From Allomuricauda sp. (GTDB lineage: Bacteria > Bacteroidota > Bacteroidia > Flavobacteriales > Flavobacteriaceae): a DNA stretch of 64,000 nt. Within the stretch, counting starts at the first letter, position 1, and every line of letters begins with the position of its first letter. Location of the stretch: assembly GCA_003712125.1 (NCBI GenBank), contig RHLF01000001.1:1302001-1366000 (forward strand), written 5' to 3'. Made by a program: the position numbers and the translations under genes. Shown here piece after piece: positions 63,375 through 64,000 of the stretch. The notes under the pieces are model-generated. The model was not told the DNA's origin. It saw only the letters and a program-made list of their open reading frames with translations, and did not search any database.

Positions 63375-64000
63375 ATGCGTAAAGCCATCATTTCTGTCCT
63401 TATAGGCGTTGTAATAATTGGGGCATCATACTTTGTTTCAAATTCGATTATTGATAGTAAAACCAACCGAAGGCCCCAAGCCCAAAAAGTTGTCAAAACT
63501 GTTTTTGTTGATACCGTGAAAAACGGAACCGTGCCCATAGTGGTAACGGCAAATGGAAATTTGGTAGCCAAAAGAAGGGTGGAGCTTTTCGCCGAAGTAC
63601 AAGGGGTTTTTAGACCCGGTAGCCAACTTTTCAAAGCTGGGCAAGAATACAACTCTGGGCAGACCTTGATTCGAATAGATGCATCAGAATATTACGCCAG
63701 TGTGCAATCGGCAAAGAGTAATTTGTTCAACCTGATTACGTCAATAATGCCTGATTTGCAACTCGATTATCCGGAACATTTCCCCAAATGGCAACAATAC
63801 CTGAATGAATTTGATTTGGAAAAAACTACCCCTAAATTGCCGCAAATCGATTCCGAAAAGGAAAAATTCTTTGTTTCTGGACGTGGTATCCTTACCAGTT
63901 ACTATAATGTCAAAAACTTGGAGCAACGCTTATCAAAATATACCATTAGTGCACCATTCAAGGGTATTCTTACAGAGGCTTTGGTAACAGAAGGTACACT
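63375..64000 (+). CDS. RND efflux periplasmic adaptor (HlyD/AcrA family), N-terminal part
   Basis: The first 208 residues of a membrane-fusion protein that runs off the window. An N-terminal anchor or signal (AIISVLIGVVIIGASYFVS) is followed by VVTANGNLVAKRRVELFAEVQGVF, the start of the lipoyl/barrel-sandwich domain, and later LSKYTISAPFKGILTEALVTEG, its second half. Between them an insertion of roughly 110 residues replaces the usual helical hairpin, with Pro-rich and charged segments (YPEHFPKWQQYL, TPKLPQIDSEKEKF). The companion RND pump presumably follows outside the window. ATG 63375 is used; an overlapping ATG at 63371 is out of frame. Confidence 0.85.
   Translation, partial: MRKAIISVLIGVVIIGASYFVSNSIIDSKTNRRPQAQKVVKTVFVDTVKNGTVPIVVTANGNLVAKRRVELFAEVQGVFRPGSQLFKAGQEYNSGQTLIRIDASEYYASVQSAKSNLFNLITSIMPDLQLDYPEHFPKWQQYLNEFDLEKTTPKLPQIDSEKEKFFVSGRGILTSYYNVKNLEQRLSKYTISAPFKGILTEALVTEGT

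Overview
The window looks like chromosome of a marine-type member of Flavobacteriaceae (Bacteroidota). The evidence is a complete gldKLMN gliding/type IX secretion core, the Bacteroidota -7 promoter element (TAnnTTTG) upstream of many genes, GYDIA-type GHMP kinase beside a class II HMG-CoA reductase, a HYC_CC_PP family protein, DUF983, and a very compact gene layout. Base composition and gene style look even throughout. I see no insertion sequence, prophage, integrase, CRISPR array or rRNA, and only one tRNA (Phe). I cannot name the genus.

Layout. 1-3.6 kb: end of a purine nucleoside phosphorylase/DUF2064 transferase pair, a secreted GH32 fructan hydrolase, a DoxX-like membrane protein and small proteins. 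3.7-11.6 kb: tRNA-Phe, then a plus-strand envelope run (coaX, a beta-barrel-like protein, a TPR protein, lptC, a small membrane protein, a CNNM/HlyC protein, a PpiD-like isomerase). 11.6-13.8 kb: two mevalonate-pathway genes. 13.9-17.6 kb: dipeptidyl peptidase IV and a POT peptide importer. 17.6-22.4 kb: minus-strand operon surE, a small membrane protein, lpxB, an NlpC/P60 hydrolase and comEC. 22.6-25.7 kb: tail-specific protease and a membrane-anchored NUC1 nuclease. 25.7-33.4 kb: rodA, mrdA, mreDCB, purH and a GAF protein. 33.4-39.3 kb: a large secreted protein, divergent from a five-gene cluster (HYC_CC_PP, outer-membrane-like protein, double HMA protein, NHL lipoprotein, HMA-MauE fusion) that I consider the best candidate for a little-described metal-handling system. 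39.3-42.1 kb: M16 peptidase. 42.1-48.7 kb: groEL/groES, then secG, a TPR protein, lptE, a sigma-54 activator and miaB. 48.8-53.9 kb: LVIVD lipoprotein, topA and a ureohydrolase-fold protein with half of its metal ligands replaced. 54-58.7 kb: gldK, gldL, gldM, gldN. 58.8-64 kb: an FAD oxidoreductase, DUF983, an ABC-F ATPase, a plant-type LRR protein and the start of an RND-efflux adaptor.

Much of the window serves the cell envelope: LPS (lpxB, lptC, lptE), wall elongation (mre/rod/PBP2, NlpC), protein export (secG, T9SS) and periplasmic proteolysis or folding (Prc, M16, DPP IV, PpiD).

Two genome-style observations stand out. Five of the six convergent gene pairs share a 4-nt overlap of their stop codons (CTAA, TTAA or TTAG), so no intrinsic terminator fits between them; the sixth has a bidirectional hairpin instead. 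Several -7 elements sit so close to start codons that the transcripts would be leaderless or nearly so, which I used to choose starts.
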